A DNA stretch of 64,000 nt, taken from assembly GCF_026274175.1 (NCBI RefSeq), contig NZ_JAPHNL010000079.1:1-64000 (forward strand). Reading direction: 5' to 3'. Position numbers and translations under genes: made by a program. The DNA is from Streptomyces beihaiensis (GTDB lineage Bacteria; Actinomycetota; Actinomycetes; Streptomycetales; Streptomycetaceae). Under the pieces are notes generated by a model. It ran no database searches. It saw only the letters and a program-made list of their open reading frames with translations, and was not told the DNA's origin. Positions 35,336 through 44,317 of the stretch are shown piece by piece (position 1 is the first letter of the stretch; every line of letters begins with the position of its first letter).

Positions 35336-36328
35336 TCAGGCCGTGGCTTCGGCGGCGGCTTCGGCGGTGGCGGCGATCAGATCGCGGGCCGCGTCGAGGT
35401 CGTCGGGGGTCTTCAGGGCCAGTGTCTTGACGCCGGGCAGGGCGCGCTTGGCGATGCCGGTGAGGGTGCCGCCCGGGCAGACCTCGATCAGCGCCGTCAC
35501 GCCGAGCTCCTGGAACGTCTCCATGCACAGGTCCCAGCGGACCGGGTTGGCGACCTGGCCGACGAGGCGGGAGAGCACCTCGGCGCCGGTCGCGACCGTC
35601 TTGCCGTCCTTGTTCGACACGTACGTGACCGCGGGGTCGGCCGGGGCCAGTTCCGCGGCGGCCTCCTCCAGCTTCGCCACGGCCGGAGCCATGTGGCGGG
35701 TGTGGAACGCTCCGGCCACCTTCAGCGGCACCACGCGGCGCACACCCTCCGGCTTGTCCTCGGCCAGCGCGGCCAGCTCCTCGAGCGTGCCGGCGGCCAC
35801 GATCTGGCCCGCGCCGTTCACGTTCGCCGGGGTCAGGCCCAGCTTCTCCAGGTGCGGGACCGTCACCTCGGGGTCGCCGCCGAGCAGCGCCGACATGCCG
35901 GTCTCGGTGATCGCGGCGGCCTCGGCCATCGCCAGGCCACGCCTGCGCACGAGCGTCAGGGCCGTGGTGTCGTCGAGCACGCCCGCGAACGCGGCCGCGG
36001 TGATCTCGCCGACGCTGTGCCCCGCCACCGCGCCGGGCGCGGCCTGTTCCTCCCGTCGCCCGCCACCGCCCTCGGCCGAGGCCCTTCGGGCCGCCGCGTC
36101 GATTCCTAGGGCGGAGGCCGACAGCAGACCGGCCGCCACGAGCAGCGGCTGGGCGACGGCCGTGTCACGGATCGCGTCCGCGTCGGCCTGCGTGCCGTAG
36201 TGGGCCAGGTCGAGGCCGATGGCGTCGGACCACGCGGCGACGCGGGCGGCGGCGCCGGGCAGTTCGAGCCAGGGAGTCAGGAAGCCGGGCGTCTGGGCGC
36301 CTTGGCCGGGAGCGACGAGTACGAGCAC
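35336..36328 (-). CDS. fabD: Malonyl-CoA:ACP transacylase
   Basis: A 330-residue MCAT that loads malonate onto ACP. Nucleophile Ser105 in VAGHSVGEIT, catalytic His209 in AGAFHTRHM, and the N-terminal VLVLVAPGQGAQTPGF. I use the GTG at 36328 because family members begin here; another GTG is two codons upstream. Before the GHSVGE loop this copy has about 15-20 extra residues (AARRASAEGGGGRREEQAAP) that I do not recall in S. coelicolor FabD. First gene of the fab operon. Confidence 0.95.
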   Translation of the reverse strand: MLVLVAPGQGAQTPGFLTPWLELPGAAARVAAWSDAIGLDLAHYGTQADADAIRDTAVAQPLLVAAGLLSASALGIDAAARRASAEGGGGRREEQAAPGAVAGHSVGEITAAAFAGVLDDTTALTLVRRRGLAMAEAAAITETGMSALLGGDPEVTVPHLEKLGLTPANVNGAGQIVAAGTLEELAALAEDKPEGVRRVVPLKVAGAFHTRHMAPAVAKLEEAAAELAPADPAVTYVSNKDGKTVATGAEVLSRLVGQVANPVRWDLCMETFQELGVTALIEVCPGGTLTGIAKRALPGVKTLALKTPDDLDAARDLIAATAEAAAEATA

Positions 36329-36417
36329 TCTCACACTCTCTCTTGGGGACGGGTCGGGCCGCCCGTGGGGACAGGGACGAAGAACCGAAGGGGGAATTGT
36401 AGACCCCCGACAAAATC
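36329..36417 (-). promoter_or_regulatory. fab operon promoter / likely FasR-binding region
   Basis: The 89 bases between the fasR stop and fabD start. On the minus strand it reads GGATTTTGTCGGGGGTCTAC followed by AATTCCCC; TACAAT is a plausible -10. The literature on S. coelicolor places FasR binding directly upstream of fabD; the exact operator is not deduced here. Confidence 0.5.
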
Positions 36418-37641
36418 CTACGACTGGGGATCCGCGTCGACCAGACGCCCCAGGATCAGCGCGATACGCAAGGTGAACGCCGAGCGGACATCGGACGGTG
36501 ACCATCCGGTGACGTCGGTCACACGTCGGAGCCGGTAGCGGACGGTGTTCGGGTGCACGAAGAGCATTCGGGCCGCGCCCTCCAGACTGCTCGCCTGCTC
36601 CAGATAGACGCTGAGCGTCTCCAGAAGCGCCGAGCCCGCCTCCTCCAGCGGTCTGTAGATCTCCTCCACCAACTGCTCGCGCGCGGACGGGTCTCCCGCG
36701 ATGGCGCGCTCCGGCAGCAGATCGTCCGCCAGAACCGGCCGCGGAGCGTCCTGCCACGCCCCGCACGCCTTGAGCCCCGCGGCCGCGGCCTGCGCGGACC
36801 GGGTCGCCGCGAGCAGGTCCGGCACCACGGGCCCGGCCACCACGGGGCCCGCCGCGAACGGGCCGATCAGCGACTTCGCCACGGCCAGCGGATTGTCGCT
36901 GCCGCCCGCGATCACGACGAGCCGGTTGCCGAGCACACCCGTCAGGACCTGCACCTTCGCGTGCCGCGACGCCCGCCGGATCGCCTCCACGGTCAGTTCG
37001 CTGTCGCCGTCCGGTGCTGTGCCGAGCACCACGCACACATGCTCCGGGGCGTTCCAGCCGAGCGCCGCGGCCCGGCTGACCGCGCCCTCGTCCGCCTCGC
37101 CCGACAACACCGCGTTGACGACCAGCGACTCCAGACGGGCGTCCCAGGCGCCGCGCGCCTCCGCCGCCTGCGCGTACACCTGCGCCGTCGCGAACGCGAT
37201 CTCGCGTGCGTACACGAGCAGCGCCTCGCGCAGCACACTCTCGTCACCGGGGGCGGCGACCTCGTCGATCGCGCTCTCCATGACCTCGATGGTGGTGCGC
37301 ACCATCTCCACGGTCTGGCGCAGAGTGATCGCCCGGGTCAGCTCGCGCGGCGCCGTGCCGAACACGTCCGTCGAGATCGCCTGCGGAGCGTCGGGGTGCC
37401 GGAACCATTCTGTGAACGCCGCGATACCCGCCTGCGCGACGAGCCCGATCCACGACCGGTTCTCCGGCGGCATGGCCCGGTACCAGGGCAGCGTCTCGTC
37501 CATGCGCGTGATCGCCTGCGCGGCGAGGGCGCCGGACGACTTCTCGAGGCGCTTCAGCGTTGCCGCGTGCGGATGCGGCCGCTGGTGCGGCTCGCCGGGG
37601 GAGGTGTTCTCTGGGGGCTGCGCTGATTCCGATTGGGGCAC
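36418..37641 (-). CDS. fasR: PucR/CdaR-type activator of fatty-acid synthesis, FasR
   Basis: A 407-residue regulator: an N-terminal helical domain, a central GGDEF-like/PucR region and a C-terminal helix-turn-helix of the HTH_30 type (VYLEQASSLEGAARMLFVHP, NTVRYRLRRVTDVTGWSPSD). The protein and its place directly upstream of fabD-fabH-acpP-fabF match FasR, the transcriptional activator of FAS-II genes described in S. coelicolor. The GTG at 37641 is chosen by homology recollection (VPQSESAQPPE); no Shine-Dalgarno is obvious and the frame is open to 37710. Confidence 0.9.
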   Translation of the reverse strand: MPQSESAQPPENTSPGEPHQRPHPHAATLKRLEKSSGALAAQAITRMDETLPWYRAMPPENRSWIGLVAQAGIAAFTEWFRHPDAPQAISTDVFGTAPRELTRAITLRQTVEMVRTTIEVMESAIDEVAAPGDESVLREALLVYAREIAFATAQVYAQAAEARGAWDARLESLVVNAVLSGEADEGAVSRAAALGWNAPEHVCVVLGTAPDGDSELTVEAIRRASRHAKVQVLTGVLGNRLVVIAGGSDNPLAVAKSLIGPFAAGPVVAGPVVPDLLAATRSAQAAAAGLKACGAWQDAPRPVLADDLLPERAIAGDPSAREQLVEEIYRPLEEAGSALLETLSVYLEQASSLEGAARMLFVHPNTVRYRLRRVTDVTGWSPSDVRSAFTLRIALILGRLVDADPQS

Positions 37642-37745
37642 GGAACAAGACTGCCTTATCGGGACGGCTCGGCTGAGCGGAGGGTGGGAACCGGTGCTCG
37701 GATCCGCCATCGGCCCCGCCGGCGCGCGGGTCTACCGTGTACCGG

Positions 37746-38402
37746 GTGATTGACGTACGTCGTTCCGGCGACCGCTACCCCGGCGGCGAGCCCGAGGCCG
37801 GGATCGAGTCCCGCCACGCCTTCTCCTTCGGCCCGCACTACGACCCGGACAACCTCCGCTTCGGCGCGATCCTCGCCTGCAACGAGGAACACCTGGCACC
37901 CGGCGCCGGCTTCGACGAACACCCGCACAGCCACACCGAGATCGTCACGTGGGTGGTGGAGGGTGAACTGACCCACCGCGACTCCACGGGCCACGAGACG
38001 CGGGTCCGCCCCGGCGACGTACAACGCCTCAGCTCCGGCGGCGGCGTCCGCCACGTCGAGCGCAACGACGGCACCGTCCCGCTCACCTTCGTCCAGATGT
38101 GGCTGGCCCCCCGCGACCCCGGCGGCGCCCCTGGGTACGAGGTCGTGCGCGGCATCGCCGACTCGACCCCGTACGACGTGCCCGCCGCGGGCGCCATGCT
38201 GCACGTGCGCCGCCTGGCGGCGGGCGGGCGCACCGAACTGCCGGGCGCCTCCCACGTCTACGTCCATGTCGTGCGCGGCGCCGTGCGGCTCGGCGGCACG
38301 GAACTCGCCGCGGGCGACGCCGCGCGCGTCACGGGGGAAGCGGGACCACAGACGCTGGCCGTGTCCGACGCCGAACTGCTGGTCTGGGAGATGCCCGAGT
38401 GA
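37746..38402 (+). CDS. Pirin-family cupin protein
   Basis: A 218-residue bicupin of the pirin/YhaK type. Metal and cupin motifs: FDEHPHSHTEIVTWVVEGEL in the N-terminal cupin (GFDEHPHSHTE ligands) with RVRPGDVQRLSSGGGVRHVE, and the weaker C-terminal cupin HVYVHVVRGAVRLGGTELAA. Several relatives oxidise quercetin. The GTG at 37746 (VIDVRRSGDRYPGG) is preferred; one at 37737 is in frame. TACCGT at 37733-37738 lies 8 bases before it with no Shine-Dalgarno, so the mRNA may be leaderless. Confidence 0.85.
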   Translation: MIDVRRSGDRYPGGEPEAGIESRHAFSFGPHYDPDNLRFGAILACNEEHLAPGAGFDEHPHSHTEIVTWVVEGELTHRDSTGHETRVRPGDVQRLSSGGGVRHVERNDGTVPLTFVQMWLAPRDPGGAPGYEVVRGIADSTPYDVPAAGAMLHVRRLAAGGRTELPGASHVYVHVVRGAVRLGGTELAAGDAARVTGEAGPQTLAVSDAELLVWEMPE

Positions 38403-38510
38403 CCGGTCGGCCGGACGGCCGTATCCGTGTGAGCCCTGAGATGCCCGGGGCGTCCGCGAAGGGTCGAATGGCGGTGTCGGACACCGACCCGGCGGACAAG
38501 GACCGAGGGC

Positions 38511-40760
38511 ATGGCGGAACGAGAAACAACCAGGGAACGGGGCGAGGCCCCCGGAGGCGGACTGCGTCGGCTGGGTGAGTGGTGCGCCCGCCACTTCGTG
38601 ATCGTCATCGCCGTGTGGGTCGTGGCCCTGGGCGTGCTGCAGGCCCTCAACCAGACCCACGGCGGGCAGTACTCCGACGACTTCACCCTGACCGACGTGC
38701 AGTCCGAGAAGGGCCTGGAGGTGCTGCGGGCGCACGATCCGAAGGCGGGCGGCTTCAGCAGCCAGATCGTCCTGCACGACGCCGGCAAGCCCCTGTCCGC
38801 GCTCGGCTCGCAGATCTCGGGTGCCGTCGCCGACCTGCAGAAACTGCCGCACGTCCTGGCCGCGCAGAACCCGCTGACCGCCCCCTCGTCCAAGGTCGGC
38901 CCGCTGTCCCCGGACGGCAGGACCGGCTACATCACGGTCCGCTTCGACGAGCAGCCCTCCCGCCTCGGCGCCGGTTACCTCAGCGGGGTCGACCACGCTG
39001 TACAGCCGCTGAGAGCCGCCGGCGCCGACGTCGAGTACGGCGGAGGACTCGGCGAACTCGCCCGGCCCGAGACCGACGACCGGCTGAGCGAGCTGATCGG
39101 CTTCGCGGTGGCCGTCGTCGTCCTGCTGATCGGCTTCGGCAGTGTGATCGCGGCCGGCCTGCCGCTGGTCACGGCCCTGATCGGGGTGGTCGGCGGTCTG
39201 GCGTGCCTGGGACTGCTGGCCATCGCCTTCGTCTTCGCCACGGTCTCGCCCACGCTCGCCACGATGATCGGCCTCGGTGTCGGCATCGACTACGCCCTCT
39301 TCCTGATCACCCGTCACCGGCAGAACCTCATGGACGGCGCGGACCCGGTGCGCGCCGCCGGCCACGCCACCGCCACCAGCGGACGGGCGGTGCTGGTCTC
39401 CGGCACCACGGTGATCGTCGCCCTGATGGGCCTGTACGCCTCCGGCGTGACGTTCATCGGCAAACTCGGCCTCGCCGCGGCCGTCACGGTCGTCTCGGCC
39501 GTACTCAGCGCGCTCACTCTCGTGCCGGCCGTGCTGGGGGCGATCGGTCCGGCGGTCGACCGCTACCGGGTGCACAGGCCCGTCGCCGAGACCGACCCCG
39601 AGGGGGACGCCGCCCATGGCACCTGGCACCGATACGCCCGACGCGTGGAGCACCATCCGCTGCGCTATCTGATCGGCGGCCTCGTCGTCATCGCGGTGCT
39701 GGCCGTCCCCGTCTTCTCGATCCAGCTCGGCCACATCGACGACGGCGCCGACCCCACGTCCTACACCGACCGACGAGCCTTCGACCTGATCTCCGACGCG
39801 TTCGGCCCCGGCGCCAACGGGCCGCTCACCGTCGTCGTCGACCAGAGCTCCGTACCGGTCGCACAACGCTCGGACCTGGCGTCCACAATCCAGCAGGCGC
39901 TCAACGGCGCGTCCGGAACCTCCCTCGTCACCCCGCTGTCGCCGACGAGCGACAAAGACGTGCTGATCGGCAGTGTCTACTCGGCGCAGCGCCCGCAGAG
40001 CGCGGACACCACCGATCTCGCGAACCGGCTCGTCCACCACACCCTGCCCGACGCGGTGTCCGGCACGGCCGCCAAGGGATACGTGACCGGGACGACGGCC
40101 GCGCAGGTCGACTTCCGCGACATCGTCGCGAGCCGTCTGCCGCTCATCATCTGCGTCGTGGTCGGCCTGGCCTTCCTGATCATTCTCGCGGTCTTCCGCG
40201 GCCTCCTCGTGGCGGTCAAGGCAGCCGTCCTGAACGTCCTGTCGATCACCACCTCGTACGGTGTCGTCGTCGCCGTCTTCCAGTGGGGCTGGGGAGGGTC
40301 CGCGCTGGGCGTCCACGGCAAGGTCCCCGTCGAGAGCTATGTGCCGATGATGATGTTCGCCATCATCTTCGGGCTGAGCATGGACTACGAGATCTTCCTG
40401 CTCTCCCGGGTGCACGAGGCGTGGCTGCGCATCGGGAACGCGCAGGACGCCGTCGCCCACGCACTGGAGATCACCGCGCGCGTGATCACATGCGCGGCGC
40501 TGATCATGGTGAGCGTCTTCGCGGCCTTCATCATCAGCGACAACATCGTGGTCAAGATGCTGGGCCTGGGACTCGCCGTCAGCGTCCTCATCGACGCCAC
40601 GGTGGCCCGGCTGCTCATGGTGCCCGCCGTGATGACGCTGCTCGGTCCGCGCGCCTGGTGGGCGCCTCGATGGCTGGAACGGATCCTGCCGCACATCGAC
40701 ACCGAGGGGTCGGGCGAGAGCCTCGCCGCCGGCCCACAGCCCTCACCGCGGCGCGAGTGA
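38511..40760 (+). CDS. MMPL/RND-family membrane transporter
   Basis: A 749-residue exporter with two repeats of a helix, a large extracytoplasmic domain and five clustered helices. Landmarks: FVIVIAVWVVALGVLQALNQ (TM1), MIGLGVGIDYALFLITRHRQ (repeat 1), FGLSMDYEIFLLSRVHEAWL (repeat 2), with the conserved proton-relay Asp-Tyr pairs. Actinobacterial MmpL proteins export lipids or hydrophobic metabolites using the proton gradient. ATG at 38511 with AAGGACCGAGGGC upstream. It is followed convergently, 7 bases later, by a serine hydrolase gene. The substrate is unknown. Confidence 0.92.
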   Translation: MAERETTRERGEAPGGGLRRLGEWCARHFVIVIAVWVVALGVLQALNQTHGGQYSDDFTLTDVQSEKGLEVLRAHDPKAGGFSSQIVLHDAGKPLSALGSQISGAVADLQKLPHVLAAQNPLTAPSSKVGPLSPDGRTGYITVRFDEQPSRLGAGYLSGVDHAVQPLRAAGADVEYGGGLGELARPETDDRLSELIGFAVAVVVLLIGFGSVIAAGLPLVTALIGVVGGLACLGLLAIAFVFATVSPTLATMIGLGVGIDYALFLITRHRQNLMDGADPVRAAGHATATSGRAVLVSGTTVIVALMGLYASGVTFIGKLGLAAAVTVVSAVLSALTLVPAVLGAIGPAVDRYRVHRPVAETDPEGDAAHGTWHRYARRVEHHPLRYLIGGLVVIAVLAVPVFSIQLGHIDDGADPTSYTDRRAFDLISDAFGPGANGPLTVVVDQSSVPVAQRSDLASTIQQALNGASGTSLVTPLSPTSDKDVLIGSVYSAQRPQSADTTDLANRLVHHTLPDAVSGTAAKGYVTGTTAAQVDFRDIVASRLPLIICVVVGLAFLIILAVFRGLLVAVKAAVLNVLSITTSYGVVVAVFQWGWGGSALGVHGKVPVESYVPMMMFAIIFGLSMDYEIFLLSRVHEAWLRIGNAQDAVAHALEITARVITCAALIMVSVFAAFIISDNIVVKMLGLGLAVSVLIDATVARLLMVPAVMTLLGPRAWWAPRWLERILPHIDTEGSGESLAAGPQPSPRRE

Positions 40761-40767
40761 CGCCTCC

Positions 40768-41577
40768 CTACAGCTCGGCGAGCACCGCGTCCGTCAACAC
40801 CGGCCACACCTCGGTCGCCCACGGCCCGAACGCCCGGTCCGTCAGCGCCACGCACGCGGCCCGCGCGTCCGGGTCGATCCACAGGAACGTGCCGGCCTGC
40901 CCGAAGTGCCCGAACGTCCGCGGCGACGACGAACCGCCCGTCCAGTGCGGCGACTTGTGGTCCCGGATCTCGAAGCCGAGCCCCCAGTCGTTCGGGTTCT
41001 GGTGTCCGTAGCCCGGCAGCACCCCCTTCGTGCCCGGGAACTGCACGGTCATCGCCTCGGCCACGGTCCGCGGGTCGAGCAGCCGCGGCGCCTGCACCTC
41101 GGCGGCGAACCTCACCAGGTCGTCGACGGTGGACACCCCGTCCTTGGCGGGTGAGCCGTCCAGTGTGGTCGCGGTCATGCCGAGCGGGTCGAGCACGGCC
41201 TGTCTCAGATACTCGGCGAACGGGATGTCGGTCGCCTTGGCGATGTGGTCCCCGAGCGCCTCGAACCCGGCGTTCGAGTACAGCCGTCGGGTCCCCGGCT
41301 CGTTCATCACCTTGTGCTCGTCGAACGCGAGCCCACTGGTGTGCGCCAGCAGGTGCCGCACCGTGGCCCCCTCGGGGCCCGCGGCCTCGTCGAGCTCGAC
41401 CGCCCCCTCCTCGTACGCGACGAGCGCCGCGTACGCCGTGAGCGGCTTGGTGACCGAGGCCAGCGCGAAGCGACGGCCCGTCGGGCCGTGTGCCCCGACC
41501 ACGCTTCCGTCGGCACGGACGACGGCAGCGGCGGCGGTGGGCACCGGCCAGTTCTCGATCAACGCGAGGCTCTGCAT
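40768..41577 (-). CDS. Serine hydrolase of the beta-lactamase/class C family
   Basis: A 269-residue soluble beta-lactamase-fold hydrolase. Ser41-x-x-Lys44 (ALASVTKPL), Tyr100-x-Asn (RLYSNAGF), and HLLAHTSGL. The third motif, usually HxG/KTG, is probably FGHFGQAG, as in esterase-type members (EstB). No signal peptide, so it is more likely an intracellular esterase/peptidase than a drug-resistance lactamase. ATG at 41577. Confidence 0.87.
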   Translation of the reverse strand: MQSLALIENWPVPTAAAAVVRADGSVVGAHGPTGRRFALASVTKPLTAYAALVAYEEGAVELDEAAGPEGATVRHLLAHTSGLAFDEHKVMNEPGTRRLYSNAGFEALGDHIAKATDIPFAEYLRQAVLDPLGMTATTLDGSPAKDGVSTVDDLVRFAAEVQAPRLLDPRTVAEAMTVQFPGTKGVLPGYGHQNPNDWGLGFEIRDHKSPHWTGGSSSPRTFGHFGQAGTFLWIDPDARAACVALTDRAFGPWATEVWPVLTDAVLAEL

Positions 41578-41587
41578 GTGTACGAGA

Positions 41588-41699
41588 CTAGAACGTCGGA
41601 CGCATGGCCGGAGCGGGGGTGTGGACAAACCCGAGCGACGCGTACAACCGTTCACCCTCAGGTGTCGCACCCAGATCGATGCGGCGCACGTCGCACTCC
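41588..41699 (-). pseudogene. GNAT acetyltransferase C-terminal remnant
   Basis: The minus strand reads CDVRRIDLGATPEGERLYAS, LGFVHTPAPAMR, then a stop at 41588. This is the typical last strand-helix-strand of GNAT acetyltransferases. Everything upstream of about 41700 is replaced by the MerR promoter region and MerR coding sequence on the other strand, so it is a truncated remnant. Confidence 0.6.
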
Positions 41700-41708
41700 T
41701 GGAACCGC

Positions 41709-41739
41709 TTGCTTGGAGTGCACTCAAGGGTTCTAGCGT
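41709..41739 (+). promoter_or_regulatory. MerR-type promoter with 19-bp spacer
   Basis: TTGCTT (41709-41714), a 19-base spacer, TAGCGT (41734-41739). A dyad with one mismatched pair, CTTGGAGTGCACTCAAG (41712-41728), fills the spacer. An over-long spacer with a central dyad is the hallmark of promoters that MerR proteins activate by DNA distortion. The start codon follows 7 bases later, so the transcript is nearly leaderless. Confidence 0.7.
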
Positions 41740-41746
41740 AGGGCCC

Positions 41747-42214
41747 ATGACGGTGATGGAGACCACGCCCGCACGGGCCACGCACCCACCCGGAACCTGC
41801 AAGCCCGACCCCTCGACCCACCCGCGCCCCGACGGCGAGGACCGCTACACGATCAGCGAAGTGGTCGCCGTCACCGGACTGACCGCGCACACCCTGCGCT
41901 GGTACGAGCGGATCGGCCTCATGTCCGACGTCAGCCGCTCGCACACCGGCCAGCGCTGCTACACCAACCGGGACCTCGACTGGCTCGCCCTCGTCGCCAA
42001 GCTGCGGCTCACCGGCATGCCGGTGGCCGACATGGTCCGCTACGCCGAGCTGGTGCGCCTGGGCGAGGAGACCTTCGACGAGCGCAGGCAACTGCTCGAG
42101 TCCACCCGCCGGGACGTCCTGAACCGGATGGCCGAGCTCCAGGACACCCTGGCCGTGCTCGACTACAAGATCGATATCTACGCCGGCGTCCGCACGGCAC
42201 AGGAGAGGGCGTGA
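41747..42214 (+). CDS. MerR-family transcriptional regulator
   Basis: A 155-residue MerR protein: a Pro/Thr-rich N-terminal extension of about 30 residues, the winged helix YTISEVVAVTGLTAHTLRWY, ERIGLMSDVSRSHTGQRCYT, then the dimerisation helix (LLESTRRDVLNRMAELQDTL, AVLDYKIDIYAG). There is no Cys pair, so it is a drug- or redox-type regulator of the kind usually paired with oxidoreductases, not a metal sensor. ATG at 41747 (an in-frame ATG at 41756 is possible). The stop overlaps the aldo-keto reductase start (GTGA). Confidence 0.9.
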   Translation: MTVMETTPARATHPPGTCKPDPSTHPRPDGEDRYTISEVVAVTGLTAHTLRWYERIGLMSDVSRSHTGQRCYTNRDLDWLALVAKLRLTGMPVADMVRYAELVRLGEETFDERRQLLESTRRDVLNRMAELQDTLAVLDYKIDIYAGVRTAQERA

Positions 42215-43239
42215 ACCGCATGACCGGCATCACAACCGTCGGCCTCGGCACCGATGGTCCCCGGGTGGGCGTGCAGGGCCTGGGCTGCATGGGCATGAGT
42301 TTCGCCTACGGGCCGACCGACGCCGACGAGGCCAGGGCCACCCTGGAACGCGCCCTGGAACTCGGTGTCACCTTCTACGACACCGCCGACGTCTACGGCA
42401 TGGGCGAGAACGAGGAGTTCCTCGCGCCCTTCGTCAAGGACCACCGCGACGAGATCGTCCTGGCGACCAAGTTCGCCATCAGCGCCGACTCGGCCGACCC
42501 ACTGGACACCACCCAGCGCATCATCCGCAACGACCCCGCGTACATCAGGAGTTGCATCGACGCCAGCCTGCGGCGCCTGGGCGTCGATGCCGTCGACCTG
42601 TACTACATGCACCGCCGCGACCCGGACGTGCCGATCGAGGAGACGGTCGGCGTGATGGCCGAACTCGTCGCCGCGGGCAAGGTCAAGCACCTCGGACTGA
42701 GCGAGGTCACCGCGGCCGAGCTGCGCGCCGCGCACGCCGTCCACCCGATCACGGCCGTCCAGTCCGAGTGGTCCTTGTTCAGCCGCGACATCGAACGCTC
42801 GGTCGTACCGGCCGCGGCGGAACTCGGCGTCGGGCTCGTGCCCTACTCGCCGCTCGGCCGAGGCTTCCTCACCGGCGCCTTCGTCGACGCCGACAAGGAG
42901 CTGACCGACGGCGACTTCCGCCGTCGGCAGCCTCGGTTCACCGGGGACAACGCCGCCGCGAACGCCGCCCTCCTGGAGCCCGTACGGGGCATCGCCGACG
43001 CCCATGGCGCCTCGCTCGGCCAGATCGCACTGGCCTGGGTGCACCGGCAGGCGGAGACCTTCGGTCTCCCGGTCGTGCCGATCCCGGGCACGCGCAAGCG
43101 CACGCGCGTGGAGGAGAACACCGCGGCGACGCGGATCGCGCTCACCGACGACGAGCTGGCCCGCCTCGAGCCGATCGCGGCGCGGGTGTCCGGCGACCGG
43201 TACGCCGACATGACGCCCACGTCGGCCGGGCGCGAGTGA
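42211..43239 (+). CDS. Aldo/keto reductase
   Basis: A 342-residue AKR of the YajO/IolS type, an NADPH-dependent carbonyl reductase. Tetrad: Asp and Tyr in TFYDTADVYGMGENEEFL, Lys in VLATKFAIS, His in LYYMHRRDPDVPIEE. Cofactor loop: PIPGTRKRTRVEEN. The GTG start overlaps the merR stop, so the MerR promoter at 41709 drives both. Probable physiological inducer: a reactive carbonyl or drug that is also the substrate. Confidence 0.93.
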   Translation: MNRMTGITTVGLGTDGPRVGVQGLGCMGMSFAYGPTDADEARATLERALELGVTFYDTADVYGMGENEEFLAPFVKDHRDEIVLATKFAISADSADPLDTTQRIIRNDPAYIRSCIDASLRRLGVDAVDLYYMHRRDPDVPIEETVGVMAELVAAGKVKHLGLSEVTAAELRAAHAVHPITAVQSEWSLFSRDIERSVVPAAAELGVGLVPYSPLGRGFLTGAFVDADKELTDGDFRRRQPRFTGDNAAANAALLEPVRGIADAHGASLGQIALAWVHRQAETFGLPVVPIPGTRKRTRVEENTAATRIALTDDELARLEPIAARVSGDRYADMTPTSAGRE

Positions 43240-43308
43240 CCGCGCGGTGACACGCGCGGCACGTCACGTGGCAAGACGCGGGGCAAGACGCGCGCTCGGC
43301 GCAGTCGC

Positions 43309-44250
43309 TCACAATTCCGCGAGCAGTTCCGCCTTCTTCGCCGAGAACTCCGTGTCCGTGACGAGCCCCGCCTGGTGCAGCTCACCCAGGTGACGGATGC
43401 GGTCGGCGATGTCGGCCGGGTCGCGCCGCGGCGCCGGTACCGGCGCCGTGTGCGACGGCCCGGCCGGTGCGGCGGTGGCGGGAACCGTCCGGCCCGCCGC
43501 GCGGACGGCCGCGAGCACCGACGCCGCGAACGGCAGCGACTCGTGCACCGGCCCGTACCCGCCGCCGAAGACGACGGCGGCCGGGTCCTGGTCGGCCTGC
43601 CCGGCCGGTCGGTCTTCGGACGCGCCGTGGCGCAGCAGCCGCAGATGGCCGTCGGACAGCTCGGGGGAGCGCCACTCGACGCCGCACAGCTCGGCGACGG
43701 GAAACGACTTGTCGCCCGCCTTCCACTTCGCGGACGACGCCCCCGTCCAGAACCAGCGGAAGAAGACCGCCGAGCCGTCGAAGGACGCCTTCCCGTCGTA
43801 CGCCTTGAACTGCAAGGGGGTCTTGGGCAGCGGAACCCTGGGCGGCGCCACCAGGTAGGCGTCGGGGCGGTCGTCGTCGCTCCCCGCGGCATCGCAGGTG
43901 CGGTCGGCGGCGGCCTTGGCGAGCCGTTCGCGCAGCTCGTCGGCGTGGCGCTCGGCGAGCTCCGCCTTCTGGGCGGGCAGCACGAGGCGGTACGGGTCGC
44001 TGGCCGCCTTGAGCTGGCCCCGGGCGGCGTCCATGAGTGGATCGGCGCCCGGTCTCGGCTCGGCGTGCAGGACCACGGTGCCGCGCTTGCCAGGCGTCAC
44101 GGTCACCGTCCTGACCGCTTCCAGGGGGATCTGGCGCTCTCCGAGCACCTGTAGGAGCTTCGGTGTGCGGATTCCCCGTTCGAAGCGGATGAGCAGGGAG
44201 TCCGTCGTGAGCTCCCAGGCGGCATGAAATCCGGCCAGTACGTCACCCAT
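43309..44250 (-). CDS. DUF4429 protein with C-terminal SHOCT domain
   Basis: A 313-residue protein with two DUF4429 repeats (ELTTDSLLIRFERGIRTPKL and, after a linker, KAYDGKASFDGSAVFFRWFW) and a C-terminal SHOCT motif (IADRIRHLGELHQAGLVTDT, EFSAKKAELLAEL). DUF4429 resembles bPH/PH-like domains; function unknown. The ATG at 44250 (MGDVLAGFHAAWEL) is used; another ATG three codons earlier is possible. Confidence 0.85.
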   Translation of the reverse strand: MGDVLAGFHAAWELTTDSLLIRFERGIRTPKLLQVLGERQIPLEAVRTVTVTPGKRGTVVLHAEPRPGADPLMDAARGQLKAASDPYRLVLPAQKAELAERHADELRERLAKAAADRTCDAAGSDDDRPDAYLVAPPRVPLPKTPLQFKAYDGKASFDGSAVFFRWFWTGASSAKWKAGDKSFPVAELCGVEWRSPELSDGHLRLLRHGASEDRPAGQADQDPAAVVFGGGYGPVHESLPFAASVLAAVRAAGRTVPATAAPAGPSHTAPVPAPRRDPADIADRIRHLGELHQAGLVTDTEFSAKKAELLAEL

Positions 44251-44317
44251 GCGGCTCATCGTAGGCGGCGGGCGCCGCTCCGTCGCCTGTTGCGCGAAAC
44301 CGCGTTTGTACCGACTT

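Noticed and set aside
37656-40694. A 1012-codon minus-strand open frame opposite the pirin and MMPL genes
   Set aside because: The plus-strand genes have full family motifs; the antisense translation is low-complexity Asp/His/Arg/Gly.
40768-41577. A beta-lactam resistance gene
   Set aside because: The class C-like motifs are present but there is no signal peptide and the third motif is esterase-like, so a cytoplasmic esterase or peptidase is more probable.
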